64,000 nt of DNA, taken from contig KV908490.1 of assembly GCA_002005505.1 (NCBI GenBank), forward strand, positions 119,658 to 183,657, given 5' to 3'. Below, piece by piece: positions 28,890 through 42,110 of the stretch (the stretch's first letter is position 1; each line of letters opens with the position of its first letter). The DNA is from Botryococcus braunii (Eukaryota > Chlorophyta > Trebouxiophyceae). The notes under the pieces were generated by a model, which was not told the origin of the DNA, ran no database searches, and saw nothing but the letters and a program-made list of their open reading frames with translations. The position numbers were made by a program, and so were the translations under genes.

Positions 28890-31800
28890 CCAGCTGCTGC
28901 AGTCCCTGCTCCTGCCGCATGTGCTGCGACTCAGACCAGACAGCCAGCAGACACAGAGGCCAAGGTGGAGGTACGTGGGACGTGCAACTACTGCCACAAG
29001 AAGGGGCACTTCTGGAGAGACTGCCGCAAGAGACAGAGGGACGCAGAGACACAGAGGAATGTGGTGGCAGCGGTGCAGCAACTGGCTGGCATGTGGCCTC
29101 AAGGGCAGCTTCCCGGAGGACTCCAGCCCCCTCCAGCCGTCCAGCATGCCTTCCCTGCAGCTGGAGTCTTTCCACTACTGCACCCACCACCTGGTCCACC
29201 CTCTCCGCCATTAGAAGGTATGCCACACGTGGTATCCTATAATGTCCTCAAACCATGCAAGGGGAGAATATCCAAACACTCCTGGTTGGTAGACAGCGGA
29301 GCGTCTGTTCATCTTGTAAATAATCTGTCACTGCTTCACGCTCCTACAGTACATGCTGCTCCCATCCCTCTGTAGTTGGCCACGTCTGATGCAACAGGAG
29401 GAATTATTGCCACTGGATCAGTCTGCCTCTTGAACCAGCCATGTATCCCACTGTGGCTGCACCATGTTCAGTGTGTTCCCTCTGCAACGACAAACATCCT
29501 GTCTGTTTTTGCTGCCCTTCGTGATGGAGCCTGCTTTGCCACAGACAGCATGGGTGCATTTACCACAGTCTGTGGACCCTCCGAAGAGTCGCAACCGCTG
29601 GACCTGGACCGGTCCGGGATGATGGAGACACTTCGCAACATGGCTAGAGGGAACCAAGATTGTGGACCACATCGACCTCTGCTACAATGAGCACAGCAGT
29701 CGTTTCGAGACGCACCCTCTGACGGTGCAGATCAGCCGCCGGCTAGACAGACTCGGTCACAGCGATACGAAAGACGAAGTACCGTACGTGAAATCCTGCT
29801 GGCACAGGAAAAGGGGGAGAGTTGTGAGCGAGAGGGGCTGACTGAACGTGACAGCCTGTCACAGGGACCAGGGGAAGTGCAGGAAATGAGTCAGGATCAA
29901 GAGAGACCTGCAAGTCATGTGAGTGATGAGAGGGGGACAGTCTCTGAACAGACTGACACTGGTCCAAGTGAGCTGAGTTGCCCGGGTGGGACCTGTTCTG
30001 TGCCTGAGTGCAATGTTAGAGATGTGAGGAGTGCAGAGAATGTGAGCTGCTCGGCTCAGACCCCAAACAGGGAACAATGTGGTGCCAGCCATGAGTCTGA
30101 GGCTTTTGTTTGTGAGAGTGCGGCTGGGCCAGCGCCCCAACGCTCATGTTTGGCAGGAGGACGAAGGAGAGAGAGAGAGAATCTGGCACGTATGCAACAA
30201 GGAAAGTGCACCAGCACAAGTCACTGTGCCAGCCATGTTTGTGAGGGGTCTGATGAGGCAGAGACTCATCAGACATGTCAGGGCGTGAGTGGGGAGGTGA
30301 ATTGGAAGCTTGGACACTGTGCAGCGTCACCTAATTACAAAAGCTTTCCAAGAGGTACCTGTGTCTGGGAGGATGATGTGAGTGTGCGAGGCAGTAAGCT
30401 TGAAAAGGCACACTGCGAGTCAAAAAGAGAGAGAGATCAGAGAGGTAACTCAGAGACAACTCAGTCTGCGCCAGTCTGCAGTGCGGCGTGTGTCAGTGGA
30501 AGAGTAGTGAGTCCTGAGGAGGATAAGAATGGCACTAATGAGGAGCAGAGAGAGGAGGGGAAGCACACTGGGGTACGCTTTAGCAAGATCAGTGTTCCCT
30601 CTAGCTTGAAAGAGGCACAGCAGTCCCCACAGTGGGAATACTGGAAGGCTGCTATGCAGGAGGAGCAAAATTCATTGGATGCTCATGAGGTAATGGAATA
30701 TGTACCCAGACCTCGTGGACATAAGGTGATTCCGGTTCACTGGATATTTTCAGTGAAGATGGATGCTCATGGGAATGTAATCAGATTCAAGGCCAGGCTG
30801 GTTGCTCAGGGATGTAGGCAAATTCCAGGAGTGGATGTCATGGAGGTATTTGCACCAACCAGCAGCTATGGATCAAGAAGGGCTCTACTCGCAGTGGCTG
30901 CCCAGGAGGGCTATGAGATCCACCAGGTGGATGTCAAGACAGCTTTCCTAAATGGGGAGTTGGAAGAGGAGGTGTATGTAACACAACCTCCTGGGTTTGA
31001 GAATGGAGATAGGAATATTGTCTGTCGCTTGAAGAAGGCCTTGTATGGTCTGAAGCAAGCACCTAGAGCTTGGCATAAGACTCTCAATGAGAAGCTTCAT
31101 ACCATGGGCTATGAGGTTTGCAAGAGTGATGCAGGTGTGTATGTGAAGTGCTCTGCAGATGGAGGGAAGTCATTTGTGTTAGTTTATGTAGATAATTTGC
31201 TGATTGTCTCAAAGGGCATGGGAGAGATTGAGAGAGTGAAGGGATTGCTCAAGCAAGAATTCACCATTCATGATTTGGAGAGGTGAAAGATTTCTTGGGT
31301 TGCCAAGTGGCAAGAGATAGGGATAAAGGGCTAATTTCATTGAGTTGTATCCCTAAGATTGATGCACTGGTGGAGAAGTTTGATCAAGATCTGGAATCAT
31401 TGGGACCTGACACCCCAATGACTGAAGATTTTGTGGCCACACAGAGGCCTATGTGTAAGGACAACAGTGACAGTATTGGTGCTGGGAGCTTGTTGCCTCC
31501 TTGTCACAGGTACTGTGAGCTTGTGGGGTCACTGTTGTAAATAGCTAATACCACTAGGCCTGACATATCACAGGCAGTAGGGGTACTCTCTCGATACAGA
31601 ATTAATCCCACGACAGCTCACTGGAATGAAGCCATTCGTGTGCTGAAATATTTAAAGGGAACGAGAGAGCTGGTTCTGGTCCTAGGAGGGAAGGACACAG
31701 AATTAGAGGGGTTCGTAGATGCAGATTATGGGGGAGATCAAGATCATCGGTTCTCCACTACAGGCTATGTAATCAGGGTGTTTGGCGGAGCTGTTGTTTG

Positions 31801-32118
31801 GGGAAGCAAGAAGCAGTCAGCTGTGGCCACTTCCACAGTAGAAGCTGAGTTCATGGCAGCCAGTGCAGCTGTCAAAGAGGCAAATTGGGTGAAAGGCTTT
31901 CTGGAGGAAATTGGAGTTTCCCCTGGATCGTGAAGATTCACTGTGATAATCAGGGGTGTATTAATCATCTCAGAAATCCAGTGCTTTCTAAACACACCAA
32001 GCATATAGCAATTAGCTTCCATTTTGCCCGGGAAGCTATTGCATTGGGGCAAGTTGATGTAAGATATGTCCCATCTGCCAGAAATGTGGCAGACATCTTT
32101 ACTAAGCCTCTAACTTGA
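28890..32118 (+). pseudogene. Copia-A gag end, protease and pol, decayed
   Basis: Continues gag with the CCHC knuckle (CNYCHKKGHFWRDC) and protease (WLVDSGASVHLVNN). There is a TAG at 29373-29375. At about 29577 the frame jumps from GAFTTVCGP to EESQPLDLD, deleting the whole integrase. Another stop is at 29688. RT follows, but the catalytic motif reads YVDN instead of YVDD. Single-base losses at about 31275 and 31920 shift frame, and stops occur at 31538 and 32116. It cannot make a functional polymerase. Confidence 0.93.
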
Positions 32119-32177
32119 CAGGTATTTCAAGGACATCGTGATGCACTGGGACTGACCAAGTTTTTCTGAGGAAAAGG

Positions 32178-32187
32178 CAAGGGGAAG
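32178..32187 (+). promoter_or_regulatory. Copia-A polypurine tract
   Basis: CAAGGGGAAG immediately precedes the 3' LTR. The same core precedes the 3' LTR of every copia element here. Confidence 0.85.
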
Positions 32188-32911
32188 TGTTATATTATAA
32201 ATGAGTGATAGGTGCCTTTCCCTCAGGAGAGTAATAGTGGCCAGATCAGCTCGGATCAACTAGCGGGAACATTCATTAGAATGAGTAATAAGCGGCAGAA
32301 CCTAGGAGTTCTGCCAGGACCAATCTAGACCAATTTCGCGTAGATTAGGGAGAATGAGGTAATCGGACACGGTTTGCTAGAAAGGATATATGTCGCTGGC
32401 TCAAAGGGACGAGGCACTTGATTGGGACTACAAAAGCACTTCGGGTGTTTGTCTCTTAACAATTGCCAGTCAAGTCACCTCACACAGTCGCCACTGCTTG
32501 TTTCTCGACACACAACAAGAGTGCCGCCGGACTAAACACCCTCGTGCCGGGTCATACAGGTAAACTGATGCCATAGCATTAAAGCTACAAGGACAATGGA
32601 TTAGGAAAGGGTCTAGATAATGTGTATTAGGAAAGTGCTAATGTTTTAGCTCATCGAACACTGGTAATACAGACTATCGGTAGTTACGTAGATGGAGTAG
32701 TTTGAATTACTGAGTGATGAGAGAGAACAATAAGCATTGTAAGACTTGATTGGGACTACAAAAGCACTTCGGGTGTTTGTCTCTTAACTGTTGCCAGTCA
32801 AGTCACCTCACACAGTCGCCACTGCTTGTTTCTCGCACACAACAAGAGTGCCGCCGGACTAAACACCCTCGTGCCGGGTCATACAGGAAACGCCAAGCAC
32901 AGAAGTTTACA
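32188..32911 (+). repeat. Copia-A 3' LTR
   Basis: 724 bp, TGTTATA...TTTACA. A TATA-like GATATATG at about 32386 lies about 30 bases before the first direct repeat (32416-32560); the second repeat is 32744-32887. Donor-like CAG|GTAAAC is at 32557-32565 and acceptor-like CTAAAC...CATACAG|G ends at 32886. Confidence 0.92.
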
Positions 32912-33467
32912 CAAACTTATGCAGATATGGCCGGACTATCGTATTCATTGCCGTCTGAAAAGTTGCCGGAGCGTTCATCAATCCGAACGGCAAGACACGC
33001 CAGGGAAACAATCCGTCGGGTGTGCAAAAGGCAGTCTTAGGCACATCCTCGTCGGATATCCGGATCTGATGGTATCCTGATGTCAAGTCCAGACTTCTGA
33101 ACAATGTCGCACCTTGAAGCTGATCCAGTGCATCATCAATGCGTGGCATTGGGTACTTGTTCTTGATGGTGATTTTGTTCAGTGCGCGATAATCTATGAC
33201 CATCCGCAAACCCCCGTCCTTCTTCTGGACAAATAGGATCGGTGCACCGTAAGGAGAAGTCGAAGGTTCTATGAACTTCTTCTCCAGGAGCAGCTTCACC
33301 TGCCTCTCAGCTTCCATCACCTCCGAACGAGACAGTCGGTAGAAGGGTCGTGATGGAGGCTTCGCGTGTGGATCAATCAGAGGGAGAAACCCCAGGACGG
33401 TCAGGGGGCAGCCCTGGCACGTCTTCAGGGAAGACATCTGCAAACTCTTGTAGCAAAGAGTGCACAC
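32912..33467 (-). pseudogene. Ty3/gypsy reverse transcriptase, truncated by Copia-A
   Basis: The minus-strand frame has typical gypsy RT blocks: a Pro-rich start, [40 protein letters not shown] and [11 protein letters not shown], then [11 protein letters not shown]. It ends at PYLHKF, just before the expected YxDD, where Copia-A is inserted; the remainder should lie left of the window. Confidence 0.93.
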
Positions 33468-33999
33468 TCACAGGTACTTCCATAAACGATGCTTCAGAAG
33501 ACAGCAGTTGCGTTACAGATGATAAGAACGTTTTACACCCCGAGCGCGCAAGACGCTTGGCCTGTACCATCGTTATGACTAACTTCTTTACATCTGTACA
33601 ATCAGAGTCAGTCATGGCGATGTTGTCCTTACATCGTAACCGAAAGGGCTTACCCTTCCTAGTGTACCCAGTGACACATTTGTCATCGAAGTTAACACTA
33701 GCGCGAGCTCTGGTCAACCACTGCTGCCCTAACAACACATCCCACTCACAGGGGTGAACATGCATCACTGTACAAGTTACAGCAGCAAAACGGTAACCCT
33801 GGATCGTCACAGAGATTGTAACATGCCCAAGATGATCAACTTCCATGCCATTGGCCATTTGCAACACTGCCTTCTCCGGTGGTGACTCTATTTGTAGACC
33901 AAGTCTATCCGCGAGCGCTGCGCTGATGATGTTGCAGCTAGCTCCAGAGTCAGCCAATACCTGGCAGTGCACGCCCTGCACCTGGCCATCAAAAATCAT
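33373..33999 (-). pseudogene. Ty3/gypsy aspartic protease and spacer
   Basis: Protease motif VLADSGASCNII near the N terminus, then a retropepsin-like fold pattern (WDVLLGQQWL). The frame overlaps the RT frame by about 95 bases in another phase, so at least one shift separates them. The gag stop is about 95 bases upstream. Confidence 0.85.
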
Positions 34000-34095
34000 A
34001 GTCAGCTAATGCACCGCAGCATCTGGGTGGAAAGCATTAGCTATAATCTGCATTGGACTTACATCAGCCCCCACTTGGTCTGAAGGCCCATACCT

Positions 34096-34930
34096 TCAGG
34101 AAGCAGGTGCCTTGCCCTTGCCCTTGTCGTGGGCATCAGGCTTCTTGCAGAACTTGGCCGTGTGGCCCAGTTCCCCGCACTTGTAGCAGCGGCCTTCGCG
34201 CTTCATCTTCGCTGCGTACCCGCCCGGCTGCGTGCCCGAAGGCCCAGCACCAGATCCATTCGAGCCCGGAGGCGTCCCAAAGGCAGCGCGCTTAGGAGGT
34301 GGAATAGCATCCCCGTCTGCCAGGCGCTTGCCCTTGATCAAGGCCTTCAGCTCCTGAGTCTCCTTCTCGTTCGCTGCACCCGGCAACATGGGTAGGAAGG
34401 ATTCAGCTTCCTTTGCAGCTTGAACAACAATGTCAAGGTTACCAAGCTCGTTACCAACGAGTGAATCTCTTGTTAAAGCCTCCAAAATGTTCGGTTTTAA
34501 CCCCGCCCTAAAGTAAGCACAAGCTTCAGGGCCCGAGATAGGATACTTGACAGCTTCAACCATGATAGCACGAAACATAGCATGGTAAGCTGCAACGGAC
34601 TTGGTCTGCCTCAATCGCGCCAACCGAGGCCGCATAGTATTTTCAACTTCCACTTCAACGAAATGTGCGAGAAGGGAGGTCTTGAAAATGGCAAAGTCCT
34701 TCACGTCCTTTCCTTGAACAGAAAGGGACCTTTTCAGGAGCGCCCATTCCTTAGCGGCACGGCCCGTAAGGCAAAGGGAAGCGTGGGACACTAATTCACC
34801 ATCATGAAGGCCCAAAATAGACGAGTAGTCATCAAATTGACCGAACCATGTGATGATATCCGTCCCCTCCTTTTCTCCATTGAATAACGGGGCCGGTGGG
34901 CGCCGAAAGGGCCCACGTGACGGTTCCGTT
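34096..34930 (-). pseudogene. Ty3/gypsy gag with CCHC knuckle
   Basis: A retrotransposon gag domain (ITWFGQFDDYSS, ACLTGRAAKEW-like helix, AYHAMFRAIM) is followed by the CCHC knuckle CYKCGELGHTAKFC and a Lys-rich tail. The frame appears open upstream of the first methionine-like codon to about 34930. It belongs with the protease and RT to its left. Confidence 0.85.
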
Positions 34931-35673
<743 letters not shown>

Positions 35674-36376
35674 TAATATATTCTGAGCTTGGCGTATCCT
35701 GCATGGTGGCGGCGCGGAGGGTGTTAGACGATGTCCCCCTACTTGTACGTTGTTAAGTAGGCAGGGACATATACAAGTCAAGGACTGGTTAGCAACTGAT
35801 TAATAGACACCCGGAGTGCCACTGTAGTTCCAACCAAGTCTTACAATATCTCTCATCTCTCCTAACGAGGTGACGCAGTTCAAACAAGCCTAACCTGCTC
35901 TCACTCAGGTCGTGCTCCTTACTTTGTCCGATGAGCTAAACTCAACTCCATATGTCCAACATGCTCTAACAATGTTTATCTAGATGATAAACCCAGGAAT
36001 ACAATAAGGATTAAGTCACCTGCATGGTGGCGGCACGGAGGGTGTTAGACGATGTCCCCCTACTTGTACGTTGTTAAGTAAGCAGGGACATATACAAGTC
36101 AAGGACTGGTTAGCAACTGATTAACAGACACCCGGAGTGCCACTGTAGTTCCAACCAAGTGCCTTCCCTATCCGTGCTTGCCCCATAAGCCTTCTTTCTG
36201 CAAACGTGTCTGTAACTTGCGTTATGATTGTCTATGTTCAAATGCATGTATTGCCTGGCAGAACCCGGAGTTGTGCCCCTCCTTCCCAACGGGTATTGTC
36301 TTCATCCGGAGACTTGCCATTATTTCTCCTCTGAGGGAAAGGCATAAATATTAATTAACATATATTATTTTTGCCA
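35674..36376 (-). repeat. Copia-D 3' LTR
   Basis: The direct repeat of 142 bp occurs at 35698-35839 and 36019-36160. On the minus strand the first copy ends CAG|GTGACT and the second has CTAAC 25 bases before ATGCAG|G, defining a possible intron 35699-36019. Confidence 0.92.
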
Positions 36377-36394
36377 CTTCCCCTTGCCTTTACC

Positions 36395-37740
36395 TCACAG
36401 GAACTTGGCCAGTCCCAGTGAGTCACGGTGTCCCTGAAACACTTGTCTAACTAGTGGTTTGGTGAAAATGTCAGCCACATTTCTAGCAGACTGAATGTAC
36501 TTGAATTCAACCTGCCCCTCTGCAATAGCTTCACGGGCAAAGTGACAGCTAATTGCAATATGCTTTGTGTGTTTGGAATACATAGGATTCCTCAGGTGGT
36601 TGATACACCCTTGGTTGTCACAATGGATCTTCACTATCCACGGTAACACTCCAATTTCCTCCAGAAAACCTCTCAGCCAATTTGCTTCCTTCACAACAGC
36701 ACTTGCTGCCATGAATTCAGCCTCCACTCTTGAAGTGGCAACAGCAGATTGCTTTTTACTTCCCCACACCACTGCTCCTCCAAACACAGTGAGGACAAAG
36801 CCAGTGGTAGAGAAGCGGTGATCCTAATCACCTCCATAGTCAGCATCCACATAGCCTTCTACCTCTATCTCCTCCCCCCCGAGAGTTAGAACCAAATCTC
36901 GGGTTCCTTTCAGGTACTTCAACACACGGATAGCTTCATTCCAATGTGCTGTGGTGGGAGATATGCGGTAACGAGACAATACACCTACTGCCTGAGCTAT
37001 ATCTGGACGTGTGGTGTTGGCTATATAGAGAAGAGACCCTACTAACTCACAGTAACGATGACCTGGAGGTAGTGGACTGCCAGCACCAATGCTGTCGCTC
37101 CCATCTCTCGGTGCAAGCCTTTGGGACATTACAAAATCTTTTGTCATGGGAGTATCCGGTCCCACTGACTCAAGATCCAAGCCAAATTTCTCCACAGGTG
37201 CATCTATCTTAGGAATGCAACTCAGGGTGATTAGGCCTTTATCTCTATCTCTCATCACTTGACATCCCAAGAAATCCTTCACTTCTCCAAGATCATGGAT
37301 GGTGAACTCTTTCTTGAGGAGTCCCTTCACTCTCTCCACTTCTGACATACTCTTGGAAACTATCAGAAGATCATCGACATAGATCAGCACATATGACTTT
37401 CCTCCATCAGTAGAGCATCTCACATACACTCCAGCATCACTTTTGCATACCTCATACCCCATGACTTCGAGTTTGTCATTCAGGGTTTTGTGCCAGGCAC
37501 GTGGAGCTTGCTTCAGACCATACAATGCCTTTCTCAATCGGCACACAATATTCTTATCACCATTCTCAAAGCCAGGAGGTTGAGTTACATTTACTTCCTC
37601 CTCAAGCTCACCATTCAGAAAGGCGGTCTTAACGTCCACCTGATGAATTTCAAAGCCCTCTCTTGCAGCAACAGCCAGCAGTGCCCTTCTAGCTCCATAG
37701 CTACTAGTAGGAGCAAAAAACACAAGCAACATTGGGAGAT
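36395..37740 (-). pseudogene. Copia-D reverse transcriptase and RNase H
   Basis: Contains FAPTSSYGARR, VDVKTAFLNGELEEEV, YVDDLLIVSK, DADYGGD and DNQGCINHLRNP. The RT N-terminal block (GVRFSKI through DVMEV) is missing: the frame joins upstream linker sequence to FAPTSS at about 37720, a deletion of roughly 330 bases. A stop at about 36824 splits RNase H. Confidence 0.92.
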
Positions 37741-39625
37741 TGCAGAGTGTCTGCATACTTCCCCTGATTTAAGTGATCCAGATGCCTCTCAGACCGACTG
37801 CATGTCACTGTTGGTAGTGACCTCACATCTCTGACATCATTCTCCCAGGCACAGGTACCTCTCAGTGAGCACTTGTAATTTGGTCTGTCTCCACAATGTC
37901 TGTGCTTCTGATTCACCTCCTCCTCTCGTCCCTTACAAGGAGTCAGGGATGCAGACCCTGTCTCCCGCTCACAATCATGTCTGGCTGGTTCAGAGAAAGC
38001 ATATGATGCTTCCTCTGACCGGTGGCTGCCACCACAGTCCCGTCCAGGAATGCTCTGACTGGACGGGTTGCCAATAAAACTCTGCATGGTCACATCACTT
38101 ACATTTCTCTCAGTCACTGAACAGGACCCACCCAAGCTGCTCAGCTCCCTGGGACCATTTACAGCTTTGCATGCAGCTGCCCCCCTCACTGCACTCACAT
38201 GCAATTCATGCCCCTCATGAGAATCACCCTCTAGCTGCACTTCCCCTGGTCCCTGTGACAGAGGGTCACATTCAGTCAACCCCTCTCGCTCTCTGCTCTC
38301 TCCCTTCTCCTGTGGCAGCAGGAGGTCTTTGGCGGCAGTTCGTTGGTCGTGTCGTTGTGCCCGAGTCAGCCCATCCAATTGGCGATTGCAGCATTCAGAA
38401 TTTGTTGGTCTGAGTACCTCCTGGGCTCGCTCCATCTGCGGTCGAAGGTGGGAGTCCCTTCTAACTCCTCTAGCCAGGTCCTGTACTGCCTCCAGGGTTT
38501 GGTCCATCTCCACCGGGTCACACAGTCTTCTGGATTCAGGCTCAGACTTAGCCTTCCTGGAGGGTCCTGTGACAGTCTGCGTGGGGAGGTTACTGGCAGG
38601 TACTCTGGCTCGCTGTCTGGGTCATCAGGGTCTGTCTCAAGGCTAGAGTTGGTTGTGCCAGGGGAGGTGTCAGGAAAGATTGGGGGAGTGTCACTTGCAG
38701 AGGGCTCAGGACACAGGAACTCTGAAGTCTGCGCTCATGCCAACCCGAGAGGCTCCCCTGAGGTGCTCCACGAAAACCACATCTCTGCTCTCCTTCCAAA
38801 TACCCCCTCCCACATAAATCCGATAGGCTTTGGAGGAGGCTGAGTAACTAGTAAGCATCCCTGGCACTGTTTTGGGGGAAAACACAGAGCGCTGGACATC
38901 AGGAATATGCACAAAGGCCAAGCAACCCCAGGTACGTAATGGGGTTACATTTGGTTTGTAGCCAAAAAATAATTCGGAGGGGGTGCGGTCCCTCCCGGTA
39001 CTGGGACCCATGTTTAGTAGGGTGTAGGCAGTTTCCAGGGCCTCCTTCCACAAAGTTGGACTTGCAACAGCAAAAGCGAGAAGGGTCCTGGTACGTTCCT
39101 TGAGGGTGCGATTGGCTCTTTCTGCTGCTCCATTCTGTTGCGGGGTGTAAGGAGCTGAGGTCTCCAATTTAGTCCCCTGGGATGCACAGAATTCTTTGAA
39201 CGTGGCATTCAGAAATTCAGTTCCACGGTCACACCGGACACACTTCACTTTGGTTTTCTTCTGGGTCTGCCAATATAATAGGAGGTCCCGCACAGCAGCA
39301 CTTATGGCATCTTTGGACTTCACAGGCAAGACTGCCTTCAACTGAGATGACTCATCCAAAGCAGTCACCCAGTAACGTTCACCAGTTACTGCAGCAGGGG
39401 ATATGGGACCCACAGTGTCTATATGTACTCTGTCAAGTGGTTCAACAGCTGGTCTACTGCTTACTCCAAATGGGGGTCGAGTAGTCTTTCCCTCGATACA
39501 TGCTTCACAGTACACTGGACAATTGGAGCAGGGGCATAAGGATGTATGAAGTCCTGAGACCAGGTCCTCATTGGTTAGGCGCTGCATCCATGTTTCACCT
39601 GGATGTCCCATTCTGCTATGCCAGA
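37741..39625 (-). pseudogene. Copia-D integrase and linker
   Basis: GAG-pre-integrase (YLWHSRMGHPGETW, NCPVYCEACIEGK), integrase core (DRVHIDTVGPIS, RCDRGTEFLNA, TPQQNGAAERAN) and the hydrophilic linker with a variant LRGTCAWENDV. D, D and E are present. A frame change lies at about 38510-38700. The upstream end is cut by the 39631-39929 insertion. Confidence 0.9.
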
Positions 39626-39630
39626 GGTAT

Positions 39631-39929
39631 TGTAACAGGAATAGTCGCGTGTTATAGGAAAATGACCGGACCACGAGGATTTGGACCTCCATAAAGGTCC
39701 CTTCGTGAGTTATGTTCCTCCACGCCAAGAAGTGGCTACTTCACGCGCCAAGGGAGTGACCCCTTACTTGACAAGGCGCATTGGCGATGGAGACAGGGAC
39801 ACACTTAGAACAGGATAGAATAAGGCTTTGGCAAAGGAAGGACCGGGCCGGACTGGACGGGTACTGAGGTGGAGCCCAAACAACTTGTAACCATTGTTTT
39901 CGCATCCTTTGGCCGTTTCTACTGTATCA
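39631..39929. mobile_element. Solo-LTR-like insertion in Copia-D
   Basis: A 299-bp block starting TG and ending CA, flanked by GGTAT on both sides (39626-39630, 39930-39934). Removing it restores the Copia-D frame between RRY and LWHSR. It has no ORF, and no second copy is in the window. It could be a solo LTR or a very small non-autonomous retrotransposon. Confidence 0.8.
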
Positions 39930-39934
39930 GGTAT

Positions 39935-41490
39935 CGTCTGGCACAGTTGTGTGAGTTTTGGGTGGAGGTTTTGGACTTCACAGCAGCAGAGATTCTTCTG
40001 TGGTTAACACTGGGACTCAGGGCTACAACGTGATGAATGCAAAATAGCCCTTGTTCTGCACTGATCCGAGACCTCCAGCTCTTTGGACCACAGACTTCAG
40101 TGAACGCTCCAACATTATCTGTGCGAAAAACTGCCCCATCCCGCAATGCTGCAGATACTGACAGTATGTTTGAGGTTGCAGAAGGATCACAGTGAACATG
40201 ATGTATCCACAGAGGAACTCCCATACGACTGAGGATGCAGACAGAGCCAGATGCTACAATTCCTCCAGTGGCATCTGAAGTGGCTAGGTATAATGGAATT
40301 GGTTTGGCATGCACAGTTGGATTGTGTAGCAGGGTCACATCATTCACGAGATGTACAGATGCTCCACTGTCCACCAGCCAGGATTGCAGAGTCGAATTTC
40401 TGACAGGAGTCTCCAGGATGTTGAGGGAAATTATGTATGGCATACCTCCAGGTGGTGGAGGTGGGGGAGCTCGGGGTTGAAACCAAGCCGGAAACGCATC
40501 CAGTCCAGGGTGAGCGAGCTGGGCTGCAGGAGGGTGTGGGCCACCCATAGGTGGAGGTCCCTGTGGCAACATTCCCTGCAGTTGTTGGACCGCCGCCACT
40601 ACGTTCCGTTGGGTCTCCTCGTCCCGCTTCCTCTTTCGACAGTCCCTCCAGTAATGCCCCTTCTTGTTGCAGTAGTTGCAGATGCCCTTTGTCTCGGACT
40701 TGGCCTCAGAGACAGTTGGCGGGGCCTGCTGATGGGCTGCACTGGCAGCTGGTGGGGTATTGGTTCCACTGGGACCTTGTCCAAGAGCCAAGACCCTGGG
40801 TTGGCGAGGAGCATATTCATCAAAACCCACTGCAGCTGCGGTGTTGCGCAGAAGACCAGCCAGCTTCTCCAGGGGATGTGCTGCAGCAGTTGTGATCATT
40901 CCTGGCTCTTTAGCTGCATCTGGCAAGCCCTGCACGATCTGGGTTGCAACGTGTGCATCCAGTAAGGCATGGGTGTTCCTGTCAAGGCATGCCTTCAGGT
41001 TGATCATTCTGTTGACATACTGCGAAATCGTCTCATCATGTTTCATTCTCTGACTCATTTCTTGGAGCCAGTCTGCATTGGCCTGGATATTATGTCCACC
41101 AATAAACTTTTTGCAGATGAACTCATATGCATCGTAAACAGAGGGCAGATTAGACAGAGGTCCCAGCCATTCCTCTGGGACTGACTAATAAATGAGCAAC
41201 ATTGCAGCTGCATCATGTGCTGTACCAGGCATAGCCTCCAGGATGGCAGGTAGAGACCCTTTTGACTCGTTTGCTGCCAAAAATGCATTCTTCCAAACAA
41301 GGATATTTGTCCCCCGTTCCTTCAGTTTTATGTGTACCTTGACATTTGTGGGGATAATCTTGGGCAGCTCATCTCCGCTGCCTCTTGAGATGCTGGGAGT
41401 GCACGGTTCTCTGTTGGGCGTGGATGAGGCTGGTTCACTGCTTGACGTTGATGCTCCACTAGCTGATGATCCTTTCTTCTTGGAAGTCAT
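39935..41490 (-). pseudogene. Copia-D gag and protease
   Basis: Starts MTSKKKGSSASG at 41490 and has the capsid core and the CCHC knuckle CNYCNKKGHYWRDC. Protease is SWLVDSGASVHLVND. One stop (after LLIY, about 41187) interrupts gag; otherwise the frame runs to the insertion at 39929. Confidence 0.92.
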
Positions 41491-41541
41491 AATTTCCCAG
41501 TTGTCTTATGGCTCCAGTACTCGCAAGACAGCTGCACGATC

Positions 41542-42042
41542 TTACTCTATGTCCCTCTCCACATCAGAGTCAGACTCCCACTCAGATTCTGAACGCAACT
41601 TCTCCCTTGAATTCTCCAAGTCCTTGAGTAACCCTGATGGCAAAGATGCCAACGCAGACTCAACAGCCAGATACGCAGTGCTTTCAGCTAATTCTTGTTC
41701 ACGATTGATCCACTCGGTTGTGCGGAAGTATGTTCGAAACTTGGCCCGAGTGACAAAACCTGGCTCTAGATTCACAAATGAGATTTCCCACGGAGTGAAC
41801 TTGTATGCAGGATACAGTAGGAATCTCTCTCTGAACCAGGTGGGTTGAGCTAGCGGACAGCCAACGTGAAGGTGAAAGATGTAGTCCTTGACGATAAAGG
41901 CTCTCTCGTCAGGATTGCGGTCTCCACGTTGTCCTCCTTCTCGGATTAGTTCGTTGTATGACGGAGGTCCTGATCTCAAGCGCGCTGGCACGTTGAGGTT
42001 GGTAGTCTTCCGGGCTGTTTGCTTTGTCCGCTTCTTCGCCAT
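41542..42042 (-). CDS. Leader ORF (ORF0) of Copia-D, divergent copy
   Basis: 166 codons, unbroken although gag-pol is damaged. It keeps the basic start (MAKKRTKQTARK), the PPSYNE motif, DERAFIVKDY, WFRERFLLYPAYKFTPWEISFVN and an acidic C terminus, but lacks the long proline run and differs at about half of the positions from the Copia-A/B/E/G proteins. The gap to the gag ATG is about 51 bases, longer than in relatives. The conservation pattern is that of a protein under selection. Confidence 0.8.
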   Translation of the reverse strand: MAKKRTKQTARKTTNLNVPARLRSGPPSYNELIREGGQRGDRNPDERAFIVKDYIFHLHVGCPLAQPTWFRERFLLYPAYKFTPWEISFVNLEPGFVTRAKFRTYFRTTEWINREQELAESTAYLAVESALASLPSGLLKDLENSREKLRSESEWESDSDVERDIE

Positions 42043-42096
42043 TCACAGTCTAGTGAGCTCCGATTCAGGCGCCACCCACATTCAGCATCCGAGCTC

Positions 42097-42110
42097 GTGG
42101 GCCCATAACC
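42097..42110 (-). promoter_or_regulatory. Copia-D primer-binding site
   Basis: Minus-strand GGTTATGGGCCCAC abutting the LTR at 42111. Confidence 0.88.
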
